Shown here: positions 1-10,265 of the stretch, piece by piece
Numbering within the stretch: position 1 is the stretch's first letter
Layout of the letters: each line of letters starts with the position of its first letter
From: Streptomyces sp. ISL-98
GTDB lineage: Bacteria; Actinomycetota; Actinomycetes; Streptomycetales; Streptomycetaceae
Assembly: GCF_018614055.1 (NCBI RefSeq)
Contig: NZ_JAGGPB010000065.1
Location: 1 to 58,374, forward strand
Direction of reading: 5' to 3'
Length of the DNA: 58,374 nucleotides
The notes under the pieces: generated by a model
Told to the model about the DNA's origin: nothing
Seen by the model: the letters and a program-made list of their open reading frames with translations, nothing else
Databases searched by the model: none
Translations under genes and position numbers: made by a program

Positions 1-92
1 TCAATTATCAGACAGGCCTTAGACGACGGGCCGGGTGTGGAACGGATGGTGCTGACGCAGTCACCGGTCCCCACCCTGCACTGAGGTGAAGC

Positions 93-1346
93 ATGAACGC
101 CAGCCCGTCGGATCCCACCCGCCGAACCAAGAAAACCGCCGCCCGGAAGAGCTCCGCGGCGAAGAAGACGACCCCCGCCCGGAAGCAAGCCACCGCCCGC
201 AAGGCGACATCCTCGCGCAAGGCGAACGGCAGCGGCGAATACCGGTCGGGACCGGTCGTGGGGACTGCGCTGGTGGACGGCGCGACCTTCCGCGCCAAGG
301 GCCTCCAGTACGCCGAGGTGGACGGCATGGCGATGTTCGAGGGCGACATCGTCCTCGGCACTGTGCAGGAGATGGAAGAGCTGGCAGCCCAGGGGCCGGT
401 GCTCGAGTCGATCGGGATCCCGGCCGTCGAGGCCGGGCAGCAGCGGCGCTGGCCGAATGCGACCGTGCCGTTCGAGATCGACCCCGCCCTTCCCAACCAG
501 CAGCGCGTCAGGGACGCGATCGCTCATTGGGAATCCCGTACCCGCATCCGGTTCGCGGAGCGGACATCTGCCAACGCGGCGCAGTTCCCCGATTTTGTGC
601 GATTCGTTCCGGGCGACGGGTGCTCTTCGAACATCGGCCGACGGGGCGGCAGGCAGACCATCACACTTGGGCCCAACTGCACCACCGGCAACACCATCCA
701 CGAGATCGGCCACACGGTGGGCCTGTGGCACGAGCAGAGCCGAGAAGACCGTGATCGCTTCGTCGCGATCGTGTTCACGAACGTCGACCCGGACATGCAG
801 CACAACTTCCTGCAGCACATCGCGGACGGCGACGACCTGGGACCGTACGACTACGGATCGATCATGCACTACCCGCCCGGGGCGTTCGCGATCGACACCA
901 CCCGGCCGACCATCATCCCGCGGAACCCACTGCCCCCCGGTGTCGTGATGGGCCAGCGCACAGAACTGTCCCAGGGTGACATCGACGGCGTGCACATGAT
1001 GTACCCGGTGACATCTCCCACGCTCAAGGAAATCCCCAAGGATCCGATCCACGAGCCTGTCTTCACCCTCAAGGAACTCGCCAAGGATCCGATCCACGAC
1101 GTGCCCGCCAAGCTCCCCGGTCTGGACCTTCAGAGCCAGCCGACCGTCAGCCCGTTCGTGCTGGCCACGCCGCACCAGTCGCCGGCCATGGCCGGCCCGT
1201 CCGACGGGCTGGCCGAGCAGGTGCGCCAGCTGAGCCAGATGATCGGCACACTGCAGCAGGGGCTGTCCGCGGTCGTGGCGAGCCACAACAGCCTTCTGAC
1301 CCAGATCGGTTCCGCTCTCCCCGGTGGCGCCGGGCAACCGCGATGA
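93..1346 (+). CDS. Astacin-type (M12A-like) zinc metalloprotease with histone-like N-terminus
   Basis: A 417-residue protein. The zinc site HEIGHTVGLWHE lies at residues 203-214 (His203, Glu204, His207, His213), followed by the Met-turn SIMHY at 256-260, the astacin/metzincin arrangement. No signal peptide is visible. Residues 1-45 are instead rich in Lys, Ala, Arg, Thr and Ser (AAKK and TARK patterns), resembling histone H1 or actinobacterial HupS tails. After the catalytic domain come two 15-residue repeats (T310LKE..KDPIHE and T325LKE..KDPIHD), a Pro-rich linker and a likely coiled coil (about 370-405). The ATG follows GAGGTGAA. The stop overlaps the ATP-grasp start (ATGA), so the two are probably made together. 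The fold assignment is strong. The substrate and cellular site are unknown; lack of an export signal suggests cytoplasmic action. Confidence 0.88.
   Translation: MNASPSDPTRRTKKTAARKSSAAKKTTPARKQATARKATSSRKANGSGEYRSGPVVGTALVDGATFRAKGLQYAEVDGMAMFEGDIVLGTVQEMEELAAQGPVLESIGIPAVEAGQQRRWPNATVPFEIDPALPNQQRVRDAIAHWESRTRIRFAERTSANAAQFPDFVRFVPGDGCSSNIGRRGGRQTITLGPNCTTGNTIHEIGHTVGLWHEQSREDRDRFVAIVFTNVDPDMQHNFLQHIADGDDLGPYDYGSIMHYPPGAFAIDTTRPTIIPRNPLPPGVVMGQRTELSQGDIDGVHMMYPVTSPTLKEIPKDPIHEPVFTLKELAKDPIHDVPAKLPGLDLQSQPTVSPFVLATPHQSPAMAGPSDGLAEQVRQLSQMIGTLQQGLSAVVASHNSLLTQIGSALPGGAGQPR
1036..1099 (+). repeat. Direct repeat encoding the TLKE-x-x-KDPIH tail motif
   Basis: A 19-nt exact direct repeat, CCAAGGATCCGATCCACGA, occurs at 1036-1054 and 1081-1099. 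The period is 45 nt (15 codons). It encodes the conserved half of the two tail repeats in the metalloprotease. Confidence 0.9.
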
Positions 1347-2335
1347 TCCTGGTTGTCTCGTACGACGAGGACCACACCCTCGCGGTCGTACGCCGACTGG
1401 AGGCGGACGGCCACGAGGTGGTCCACGTCGATCTGGCCGACTTCCCCGCCCGCGGCGAGATCACACTCGATTACGCTGCGGCCGGAGGACCGGCCCACAC
1501 GCTCACGACGCCGACGGCCCACGCCAGACTCGACCGGTGCCGCGCCGCATGGTGGCGGCGCGTGCGCCCCTTCACCGTCGACCGGGCGCTGGGCACCGCC
1601 CGGGACCAGAACTTCGCGATCAGCGAAACCGGCCAGGCGCTGCACGGCCTCTTCCACTCGCTCAACTGCACCTGGATCAATCCGCCGGCGCTGGACGGGA
1701 TCGCCCACCACAAGCCGTACCAATGGGAAGTGGCGCGTCGCATGGGGCTCACCCTGCCACGCACCCTGGTCACCAACCAGCCGGAGAAGGCACGCCGGTT
1801 TATTGAGGAGGTGGGCGTCGGCCGCACCGTCTTCAAGGCCTTCATCGCCTCCGCCGACGCCTGGCGGGAGACCCGGCTCGTCCGCACGGAGGACCTGGCC
1901 ACCCTGGACGCCGTACGCTACGCCCCGGTGATCTTCCAGGAGTTCGTGCCGGGGGCCGACCTCCGTGTGACCGTGGTGGGCGACCGTCTCTTCGCCGCCG
2001 AGATCGATGCCTCGGCGACCAGCTACCCCGTGGACATGCGGATGGTGCTCCACGAAGCCGGGCTACGGCCGGTGTCTCTCCCCTCGGCCCTCACTGACCG
2101 GATCCTCCGCTTCATGCGCAGCCTCGGCCTCGTGTACGGTGCCGTCGACCTTCGTCGGCGCCCGGACGGGCAGCATGTGTTCTTCGAGGTGAACCCCGCC
2201 GGACAATGGCTGTTCGTGGAGGAGCGGACCGGACTGCCGATCACCGCGGAGATCGCTGCGCTCCTGTCACGGCTTGACGGCCGGGAGCCAGGGCGGGCGA
2301 CAGCAGTACGGTCCCCGGCGGCGAGGGCGGGATGA
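1343..2335 (+). CDS. ATP-grasp ligase, MvdD/graspetide-maturase-like
   Basis: A 330-residue protein with an N-terminal pre-ATP-grasp domain (MILVVSYDED..., residues 1-110) and an ATP-grasp fold. Visible landmarks are Lys165 (TVFKAF), the adenine-hinge stretch QEFVPGADLRV at 199-209, YGAVDL at 265-270 and the metal-binding FEVNPAGQW at 281-289. This layout is that of the MvdC/MvdD/TgmB ligases, which form ester or amide links between Thr/Ser/Lys and Asp/Glu side chains of a precursor peptide. No separate precursor gene is seen. The neighbouring protease carries a repeated Thr/Lys/Glu/Asp motif and is the obvious candidate substrate (inference). The start overlaps the protease stop as ATGA, and the stop overlaps the next start in the same way. 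Confidence 0.85.
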   Translation: MILVVSYDEDHTLAVVRRLEADGHEVVHVDLADFPARGEITLDYAAAGGPAHTLTTPTAHARLDRCRAAWWRRVRPFTVDRALGTARDQNFAISETGQALHGLFHSLNCTWINPPALDGIAHHKPYQWEVARRMGLTLPRTLVTNQPEKARRFIEEVGVGRTVFKAFIASADAWRETRLVRTEDLATLDAVRYAPVIFQEFVPGADLRVTVVGDRLFAAEIDASATSYPVDMRMVLHEAGLRPVSLPSALTDRILRFMRSLGLVYGAVDLRRRPDGQHVFFEVNPAGQWLFVEERTGLPITAEIAALLSRLDGREPGRATAVRSPAARAG

Positions 2336-2673
2336 CGCGCTCCGTCACGGGCTTCGTGTCTCTGCCTCCCAACGCGCCGGCAGGCCCGGCTGCCCGCGTG
2401 CTTGTGGAGGTTCGCGACGTCTCCTCCGCCGACGCACCCTCCACTGTGGTCGGGGAGCAGGTCCAAGCAGACATCCAGCTGGCTCCGGGCGGCCGTGTCC
2501 CCTTCCGCGTGCAGGTGCCCGATCTCGACCCAACCGCTGTCTACGGACTCCGCGTTCACGTCGACCTTTCCGGATCCGGAATTCTGGAAGCGGGCGATCT
2601 GATCACTACTCAGGCCACCCCGGTCCCGGCAGAGTCCACCGACAGGCTGATCGCACCCGTCACAGTCGTGTGA
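2332..2673 (+). CDS. YbaY/YscW-like beta-sandwich protein
   Basis: A 113-residue protein with no signal peptide or lipobox. The pattern is SVTGFVSLP..APAGPAARVLVEVRDVSSADAPSTVVGEQ.. then PFRVQVPDLDPTAVYGLRVHVDLSG, which resembles the YbaY family (alternating strands, a conserved R/V-PFxV centre and a YxLRVHVD strand). Known YbaY proteins are periplasmic lipoproteins; this one appears cytoplasmic. It is the last member of a three-gene ATGA-coupled set with the protease and ATP-grasp ligase, so a role as a binding or chaperone partner is plausible but unproven. Family assignment is moderate. Confidence 0.7.
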   Translation: MTRSVTGFVSLPPNAPAGPAARVLVEVRDVSSADAPSTVVGEQVQADIQLAPGGRVPFRVQVPDLDPTAVYGLRVHVDLSGSGILEAGDLITTQATPVPAESTDRLIAPVTVV

Positions 2674-2798
2674 ACATGCCTTGCAGTGGGTCCTGATCCC
2701 CCGGCCGTGGAGCCAACCCCACACTTGATGCCGGCTGGGCATTGCCCCGATCAGGCTTGAAGAATCGGTGCGGCTATTGTCGGGCCGGGGGTGGCCGT

Positions 2799-4830
2799 AT
2801 GCGTGGATCTGTGAAGGGCGTATCACTCGCCGGGGGCGCGGCGGTAGTAGCCGTACTGGCATCTCTGGCGGCCAACGCGGCCACGTCCGACGACCGTTGG
2901 CCGGGTGCGCTCGACGGGATTCGGCAGCATCCCTGGTACTGGGTCGCCGGGCTCGCAATGGCCGCTGTACTGACAGCGGTGGTCATGGCCTGGCGGCAGG
3001 AACGGCCCGCCGCCGGGGCCGCGGACCCGCCCCCGCCGCCCGTACAGCCCGTGCCGGAGTGGGTGGTCGGCCGTACGGAGGGCAGCCGGGCGATCGCGGC
3101 CGTGTGTCGCACGCGGCGCGGGCGCAGGGCGGTCGCGATCACAACCTCGCTGGAAGGCGCGGGCGGTTTCGGGAAGACGACTCTGGCCGCGGTGGTGGCC
3201 GCGAGTCTTCGTGTGCGCAGGCATTTTCGCGGCCGGGTCTATACGGTCACGATCGGGCGGGACGTGCGGGGCCGGGCGGCGGTGGCGGCGAAGGTCGCGG
3301 AGGTCACCCGGTTCATCACAGGGGATGCGACCACTTTCGACGATCCCGACCTCGCCGGTGACCACCTCGGGCGGCTGCTCGACCAGCGGCAGCGGACTCT
3401 GCTCGTCCTGGACGACGTATGGGAGGACGAGCAGGTGAGGCCGTTCCTGCGGGGCGGGGAGCGATGCGTGCGGCTGGTCACCACCCGGGTTCCCGCCGTA
3501 CTGCCGCCGGGCACGGAACGAGTGCGGGTGGACGAGATGACGCCTGCTCAGGCTCGTACCGTCCTCACCTGGGAGCTGCCTCGACTGCCGGAGGAGCTGG
3601 TACGGGGGCTGCTGCGGGCCACCGGCCGCTGGGCGCTGCTGCTGCGCCTGATGCACGCTGCAGTTCTGGGACGAACGAACACTGACCGGCACCGCCCTCC
3701 TAGCCGGGCACAACGGGCCGGTCACGGCGGTGGCGGTCTCCCCGGACGGGACGTGGCTGGCCTCTGGCGGGGAGGACGGGACCGTCAGGCTGTGGGACCT
3801 GGAGTCCGAAGAACGCCGCGCCCGCGCCGTCTACGTCGGCCACACGGGACCGGTCAATGCCGTGGCGATCGCCTCGGACGGGAGGTGGCTGGCCAGCGCC
3901 GGTGTCGACAGGACGGTACGGATCTGGAATTCCGACATCCCCGGACAGGCCCGGGACATGAGCCGTACCGGACAGATGGACAGGGTCGATGTTGTCGGGG
4001 ACGGGAGGTGGCTGGTCACCGTGCACCGCGACGGCCGGGTGCTGTTCTGGAACCCGGAAGCGGGAAGCTGGACCTGGGTTCTGAGGGCTCGTCCGAGAGA
4101 CGAGGTGGGAGTTGTAGCGGTAGCGCCGGACGGCAGCTGGTACGCCAATGCGTACAGACCGTCGAGACAGGTGGAGCTCTGGGACCGGGAGACCGGAACC
4201 CGGACGGCCCGCCTGGACGTCGCGGGAGAAGCGATGGCGATCGCGCCCAACGGGACCTGGCTCGCCATCGCGGACGGCAACGGTGCGGTCCAGCTCTGGG
4301 ACCGGGCAACGGGTACCCGTACGGCATCCCTGTCCGGCGGCAACCGCCGCGCGCACGCCGTGGCCATCGCCCCTGACGGCTCGTGGCTGGCCACGGTGGA
4401 ACACGTGTGGCTGCCCGGGGAGAGAAGAGACGAGGGCACGTTGAAGGTGTTCGACGTCGCGTCCGGTCGGTGCACCCACGAACTCCACTGCGGGGAGAAG
4501 CTGACCGGCGTGGCCATCGCGCCGGACGGCAGGTGGCTCGCCACGGCCGGTGCGGACGGAGTGGTGAGCCTGTGGAATCCCCTGACGGGAGCGCTCATCG
4601 CCTCTTTCACCGATCCCGACGGATCGGTCGGCTCGCCAGCGATCTCCCCGGACGGGGCCTGGATCGCCACCGCCGGGTCCATGCTGCGGGTGTGGGACCG
4701 TATCGCCGGCCACACGGTCGCCGCCGTTCGCGCCGAGACGCCGCTGACCTCATGCGCCTGGATGCCGGACGGGCGCGGGCTGGTGGCCGTGGGTGAACGT
4801 GGCCTGTACTCCTACGAGTTCTGCCCCTGA
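2799..4830 (+). pseudogene. NB-ARC/WD40 STAND ATPase, broken by internal deletion and frameshift
   Basis: The first half (ATG 2799, preceded by GGGGGTGG) encodes two hydrophobic segments, a Pro-rich linker and an NB-ARC ATPase: P-loop GAGGFGKTT, Walker B LLVLDDVWE and the sensor-like VTTRVPAVL. The frame remains open to 4376, but real homology stops near 3650 at WALLLRLMHA. A different frame, opening just after a TGA at 3649, continues LQFWDERTLTGTALLAGHNGPV and runs to 4830 as at least six WD40-like blades (for example GHTGPVNAVAIASDGRWLASAG..VRIWN). An intact relative would have the helical and winged-helix part and the first WD40 blades in between, so a deletion with frame change seems to have removed them. 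WD40-STAND proteins are signal-responsive ATPases, many linked to biological conflict. This copy would make only a truncated ATPase. Confidence 0.75.
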
Positions 4831-4933
4831 GCGGTATCGCCGACAGGGCTCCATGCCGTCATTGGGCTGATCTCGTTGGCCTATGGCGGTGCGGTCATCG
4901 GGTAGTTGGCCAGGCGCGGGCGACCGGGATCTG

Positions 4934-5245
4934 TCACGTGCGGAACCGGGAAGGGTAGTCGTTCGCCGCGGCCTTCTGGCCCAGGTCTTCGTCATCGGGA
5001 AACAGCTTGAGCGCTTTGTCGATGAGTTGCTTCTCGGTTTCGCGCTTGTTCTCGTTCGGTACGCAGCACTCCACCGGGCACACGGCTTGGCAAGCGTAGG
5101 CGTCGTAATAGCCGACGCACTCGAAGCATGCGTCAGATTTGATCACATAGAATTCGTCGCCGTCAGTGAAGGAGATGGCCTCCGACGGGCACTCGGGTTC
5201 GCATGCTCCACAGTTGATGCAGTCTTCGGTGATGGCGGCCGCCAT
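4934..5245 (-). CDS. 2[4Fe-4S] ferredoxin
   Basis: A 103-residue acidic protein. Two cluster-binding motifs are visible: CINCGACEPECP near the N-terminus and CFECVGYYDAYACQAVCPVECC. The longer spacing in the second resembles the YfhL/Nif-type ferredoxins. It is a soluble electron carrier; the partner enzyme cannot be inferred from the neighbours. The ATG is preceded by GGGAAAGG at a good distance. It is transcribed alone, downstream of the lipoprotein gene. Confidence 0.9.
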   Translation of the reverse strand: MAAAITEDCINCGACEPECPSEAISFTDGDEFYVIKSDACFECVGYYDAYACQAVCPVECCVPNENKRETEKQLIDKALKLFPDDEDLGQKAAANDYPSRFRT

Positions 5246-5409
5246 GATCTGCCTTTCCCTCGAACGATTGAGCCGAGCGTGAGCTCGCAGAGTGAGCGCC
5301 TTGACGTGGCCATGGAGAAGTTCCCGCGATCGCGCTTCCGGAGCGGTCCGCGAAAGCCGTGCTTGACCAGGTGGTCGATCGGCTCAGCTCGCGAGCCGCA
5401 CGCGCTCCG

Positions 5410-6174
5410 TCAGGGCTTGTCGACGCTGATGAGTTCGAGCTGGTCCTCGCCTCCCTCCACCTGGATTTCGCGGATAAGGCCGACGTCCTTGGCGTAGTAC
5501 TTGTGCTCGACCACATCGGGTTCGAGCGGGGTGTCGTCCTTGGTCTTGAGGACGTTGTCGTACGAGCCGTACGGCACCTTGACCTTCTCGGTCGTGCTCA
5601 AGACCTCGCCCCTGTCCTCGGCGACGCCCTTGTAGTACTCCTGGCGGTACTTGTCGCCGACCTTCGGCTTCGCCTTCATCACGATCCCCGGCTCGGCGCC
5701 GTCCTTGCCCGCTTCCCAAGATCCTTCGGTGCTGACGACCTTGCCGTCCTCGATCTCCTTCGAGTCCTCGCCGAAGTACCAGACGTTGCCTTCGCGGTCC
5801 TGGGCGAACCAGTCGAAGGTGTCCTCGACGACTTGGCCGTCCTCGCTGACGGTGTCCCGTACGACGACCGCAGTGACGCCCTGGATCTTCTTCGTCCGGC
5901 GGGTCACCTCGACCGCGACCGTCTCCGTGCCGTCCTCGGTGGTGCCCTCGTAGCGGAACTTCGTGCCGGGGACGAGCGGCATGTACGGATTGTCGATGGT
6001 CGTCACGAAGTCGGCGGGGTTCACGGCCGGCGTTTTCGACGCCGTCGGAGTGGGTGCGGAGGCGGGGGGCGTCTGGCCGTCCCCGCCGTCGTTGCCGCAC
6101 CCGGTCGCCGTCGCGGTCACGAGTAGTGTCGTGACAGCCAGTGCGAGGCCCCGATGCCGTGCTGTTCGGGTCAC
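5410..6174 (-). CDS. Lipoprotein of unknown function
   Basis: A 254-residue protein beginning VTRTARHRGLALAVTTLLV and ending its signal peptide at the lipobox TATGC. A Pro/Ala/Thr linker follows, then a soluble domain (FVTTIDNPYMPLVPGTKFRYEG..., later DWFAQDREGNVWYFGE and a C-terminal YYAKDVGLIREIQVEGG). This looks like a surface-anchored beta-rich domain; no enzyme motif is evident. The GTG at 6174 is chosen because GGAGG lies at the right distance upstream; upstream in-frame starts have no ribosome site and would destroy the signal peptide. Confidence 0.8.
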   Translation of the reverse strand: MTRTARHRGLALAVTTLLVTATATGCGNDGGDGQTPPASAPTPTASKTPAVNPADFVTTIDNPYMPLVPGTKFRYEGTTEDGTETVAVEVTRRTKKIQGVTAVVVRDTVSEDGQVVEDTFDWFAQDREGNVWYFGEDSKEIEDGKVVSTEGSWEAGKDGAEPGIVMKAKPKVGDKYRQEYYKGVAEDRGEVLSTTEKVKVPYGSYDNVLKTKDDTPLEPDVVEHKYYAKDVGLIREIQVEGGEDQLELISVDKP

Positions 6175-6330
6175 GATTTCCTCCAGTCGTCGTCTGCGCC
6201 GCTTCGACCCTGCCCTATGGGAAGGGTGGGGCGAGGGCACCGCGCCCGAAGCGTGCTGCAGCCGAGTGAAGGCAGTTTCACCTGCAGGTCAGGCCGGTAT
6301 CACGGCACGGAAGACCTCGCTGGACGGTTG

Positions 6331-6360
6331 TGCCCCGGCTGCCGCACGGCAGCCGGGGCA
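6331..6360 (-). terminator. Terminator of the peptide ABC operon
   Basis: A perfect 13-bp inverted repeat, TGCCCCGGCTGCC / GGCAGCCGGGGCA, has a 4-nt loop and starts 10 nt past the last gene of the importer operon. No T-run follows, as is common in Streptomyces. Confidence 0.8.
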
Positions 6361-6369
6361 CTCTCGCGG

Positions 6370-7344
6370 TCAGGCCGCTTCGGGGAAGTGGCACGCAACC
6401 TGCCGCACCGCGCCCGGCGCCGCGTCACGCAGTGAAGGTGCCTCGGTGCGGCAGATCACCTGTGCCTTGGGGCAGCGCGGATGGAAGGTACAGCCGGGCG
6501 GTGGAGTGGCCGGGCTGGGCGGGTCGCCGAGCAGGGTGATCCGCTCGCGGGCCCGTTCCGCGGCCGGGTCGGGCAGGGGCACGGCGGACAGCAGCGCGCG
6601 TGTGTACGGGTGGGCCGGAGCGGCGTAGACGTGTTCCTTCGCGCCGATCTCGACGATACGGCCCAGGTACATCACGGCGACCCGGTCGCACACCCGCTTG
6701 ACGACCGACAGGTCGTGGGCGATGAAGAGGTAGGCCAGGCCGAGTTCGTTCTGGAGCCGCTCCATCAGGTTGACGATCTGGGCCTGGACGGACACGTCGA
6801 GGGCGGAGACCGGCTCGTCGGCGACGACCAGCCGGGGGCCGGTGGCCAGAGCGCGGGCGATGCCGATGCGCTGGGCCTGACCGCCGGAGAACTCGTGGGG
6901 GTAGCGGTCGATGTGTTCGGGGATGAGCCCCACCAGCTCCATCAGCTCGGCGGAGCGCGTGCGTGCGTCCGCCGCCGAACTGCCCTGTACGAGCAGCGGG
7001 TCGGAGATGATCCGGGCCAGCGTCTGGCGGGGGTTGAGGGAGGAGTGCGGGTCCTGGAAGACCATCTGCAGGTCCTTGCGGAGCGGCTTCAGCTCCCGCT
7101 GTGACAGGTGGCTGATGTCGCGTCCGTCGTAGGTGACGGAGCCGGCGGTGGGTTCCAGGAGCCGGACGATCGCGCGGCCGGTGGTGGACTTGCCGCAGCC
7201 GGACTCTCCGACCAGTCCCAGAGTCTCGCCCGCCGCCACGTCGAAGGTGATGCCGTCGACGGCCCGGACCGGGGCGGATCGCCGCCGTCCGGGGAATGTC
7301 ATCGTCAGGTTCCGTACAGCCAGCAGGGGTTCGATCGACGTCAT
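6370..7344 (-). CDS. Peptide ABC transporter ATP-binding protein (DppF/OppF-like)
   Basis: A 324-residue ATPase with Walker A GESGCGKST (46-54), Q-loop MVFQDPHSSLNP, signature FSGGQAQRIGIARAL and Walker B LVVADEPVSALD. The C-terminal oligopeptide-transporter extension with the CTFHPRCPKA Cys motif is present. It powers uptake with the DppD-like ATPase. Its start overlaps the upstream stop (ATGA). It is the last gene of the operon, ending just before a strong hairpin. Confidence 0.93.
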   Translation of the reverse strand: MTSIEPLLAVRNLTMTFPGRRRSAPVRAVDGITFDVAAGETLGLVGESGCGKSTTGRAIVRLLEPTAGSVTYDGRDISHLSQRELKPLRKDLQMVFQDPHSSLNPRQTLARIISDPLLVQGSSAADARTRSAELMELVGLIPEHIDRYPHEFSGGQAQRIGIARALATGPRLVVADEPVSALDVSVQAQIVNLMERLQNELGLAYLFIAHDLSVVKRVCDRVAVMYLGRIVEIGAKEHVYAAPAHPYTRALLSAVPLPDPAAERARERITLLGDPPSPATPPPGCTFHPRCPKAQVICRTEAPSLRDAAPGAVRQVACHFPEAA

Positions 7345-8344
7345 GAGGCCATGCCTTCGTACGCGGGGAAGTGGCAGGCGGCCGGATGTCCGGCCGGGCC
7401 GTCGAGCAGAGGGAGTTCCGTCTCGCAGCGTGAGCGCTCCTGGGTGGAGGCGCGGGCCGGCCTGGGGCAGCGGGGCGCGAACGCGCAGCCGGGAGCCGGG
7501 GTGAGCAGGGACGGCGGGGTGCCGGGGATCGCCCTCAGCGGTTCGTCGTCGCTGTCGTCAAGGCGGGGAAGGGAGTCGAGCAGGCCGCGGGTGTAGGGGT
7601 GGGCCGGTGCCGTGAACAGGGCGTCCACGTCGGCACTTTCGACAGCCCTGCCCCCGTACATGACCAGCACCTCATGGGCAACGCGGGCGACCACGCCCAG
7701 ATCGTGCGTGATCATAATGACGGCCAGCCCCCGCTCCTGCTGGATCCGTGCGATGAGCTCCAGGATCTGCGCCTGGACGGTGACGTCCAGAGCTGTGGTC
7801 GGCTCGTCCGCGATCAGCAGCTCGGGTTCGCAGGACAGAGCCATCGCGATCATCACGCGCTGACGCATGCCGCCGGAGAACTGGTGCGGGTACTCCCGCG
7901 CCCGGCGTCTCGGCTCGGGGATGCCGACCTCGGCCAGCGCTTCCACGGCCCGCTCACGGGCGGCCCGTCTGCCGCTGCCGAAGTGCACGCGGTGGTGCTC
8001 GGCTATCTGTTCGCCCACGGTGTAGTACGGATGGAGGCTGGAGAGCGGATCCTGGAAGATCATCGCCATCCTCCGGCCGCGCAACCGGTTCAGCTCGCGC
8101 TCCGGCAGACCCGTCAGCTCCCGGCCGCCCAGCGTGATGGAGCCGGAGACCGAGGCGCCGGTGTGCAGGCCCATCACTGCCAGGGAGGTGACGGACTTGC
8201 CGGAACCGGACTCGCCGACGATGCCGAGGGTCTCTCCGTGCCGCACCTCGAAGCCGAGACCGTCCACGGCCCGCACGGGACCGTGCGGAGTGGGGAAGGT
8301 GACCGTCAGATCCCGTACCGAGAGCACGGGTTCGGGAGCGCTCA

Positions 8345-8345
<1 letters not shown>
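7341..8345 (-). CDS. Peptide ABC transporter ATP-binding protein (DppD/OppD-like)
   Basis: A 334-residue ATPase. Walker A is GESGSGKS (44-51), followed by MIFQDPLSSLHP, signature FSGGMRQRVMIAMAL and Walker B LLIADEPTTALD. The C-terminal CAFAPRCPRP extension is typical of oligopeptide importers. The ATG at 8345 overlaps the permease stop (TGATG). The frame is open further upstream over the permease gene, but that is spurious. It pairs with the DppF-like ATPase. Confidence 0.92.
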
Positions 8346-9327
<982 letters not shown>

Positions 9328-9331
<4 letters not shown>

Positions 9332-10251
9332 GTGCGGCTTCCTCTCGGGTCGAGGACGTCGCGCAGCGCGTCGCCGAGCAGTGTGAACGCGAGCACGGTC
9401 AGGAACAGACAGAGGCTCGGGATGACGAGGTACATCGGATCGGTGTCGTAGAAGGCGACGCTTTCGGCGATCATCTGCCCCCACGAGGGGGTGGGCGGAC
9501 GGACGCCGACGCCCAGGTAGCTCAGGGCTGCCTCGGTGGCGATCATGCCCGGGACGATCAGAGTGGTGTACGCGATGACGGGCCCGGCGACGCCCGGGAG
9601 GATGGACCGGCCGATGATCCGCCAGGGCCCCGAGCCGGCGACGCGTGCTGCGTCCACGTATTCGCGATGCCTCAGCGAGAGTGTTTGGCCGCGCACGATG
9701 CGGGCGATGCCCGGCCAGCCGAACAGGCCGATCACGGCGGTCATCAGGACGACCCGGTTGACGTCCCTGGCCACGGACATCATCGCGATCATGAAGATGA
9801 GGGACGGGAAGGACATGGTGAGGTCCATCAGGCGGGAGAGCACGGCGTCGGTGCGGCCGCCGAAGTAGCCGGCCGCGATCCCGGCCACCGTCCCCGCAAT
9901 GACGACGATCGCGGTGGCGGCGAAGGCGATGAGCAGGGAGATCCGGGCGCCGTGCACGACGCGGGCGAACAGGTCCCGTCCCGTGACGGGTTCGACGCCG
10001 AACCAGTGCTCGGCCGAGACGCCACCGAGCGGACCGATGGGCTGTCCGCCCAGATAGGGGTCGACGGCGGACTTGTCGAACTCCTCGGGGGACCAGCCAC
10101 CCAGCGCGCTGAGCAGGGGCGCGGCCACTGCCATGACCGCGAAGAGCGCGACCACGACGAGGGAGACTTTCACAGAGGGGCGACGGCGCAGTTCCGCGCG
10201 GGCGAGCTGCCAGGGGCTGCTGCCCACCGGAACGGAGACGGTGGAAGCCAT
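9328..10251 (-). CDS. Peptide ABC transporter permease (DppC/OppC-like)
   Basis: A 307-residue permease with a short cytoplasmic N-terminus, a first span at VSLVVVALFAVMAVAAPLLSA, a periplasmic loop ending in VEPVTGRDLFARVVHGARISL (the DppC signature) and a C-terminal EAA loop (YVDAARVAGSGPWRIIGRSILP). It forms the channel with the DppB-like subunit. The ATG at 10251 lies 14 nt after the binding-protein stop; downstream it overlaps the DppB-like start. Confidence 0.92.
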
Positions 10252-10265
10252 GAGGTGACGTACCT

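Noticed and set aside
2742..2798. TTG start for the STAND ATPase
   Set aside because: No ribosome site; ATG 2799 has a purine-rich site and directly precedes the first hydrophobic segment.
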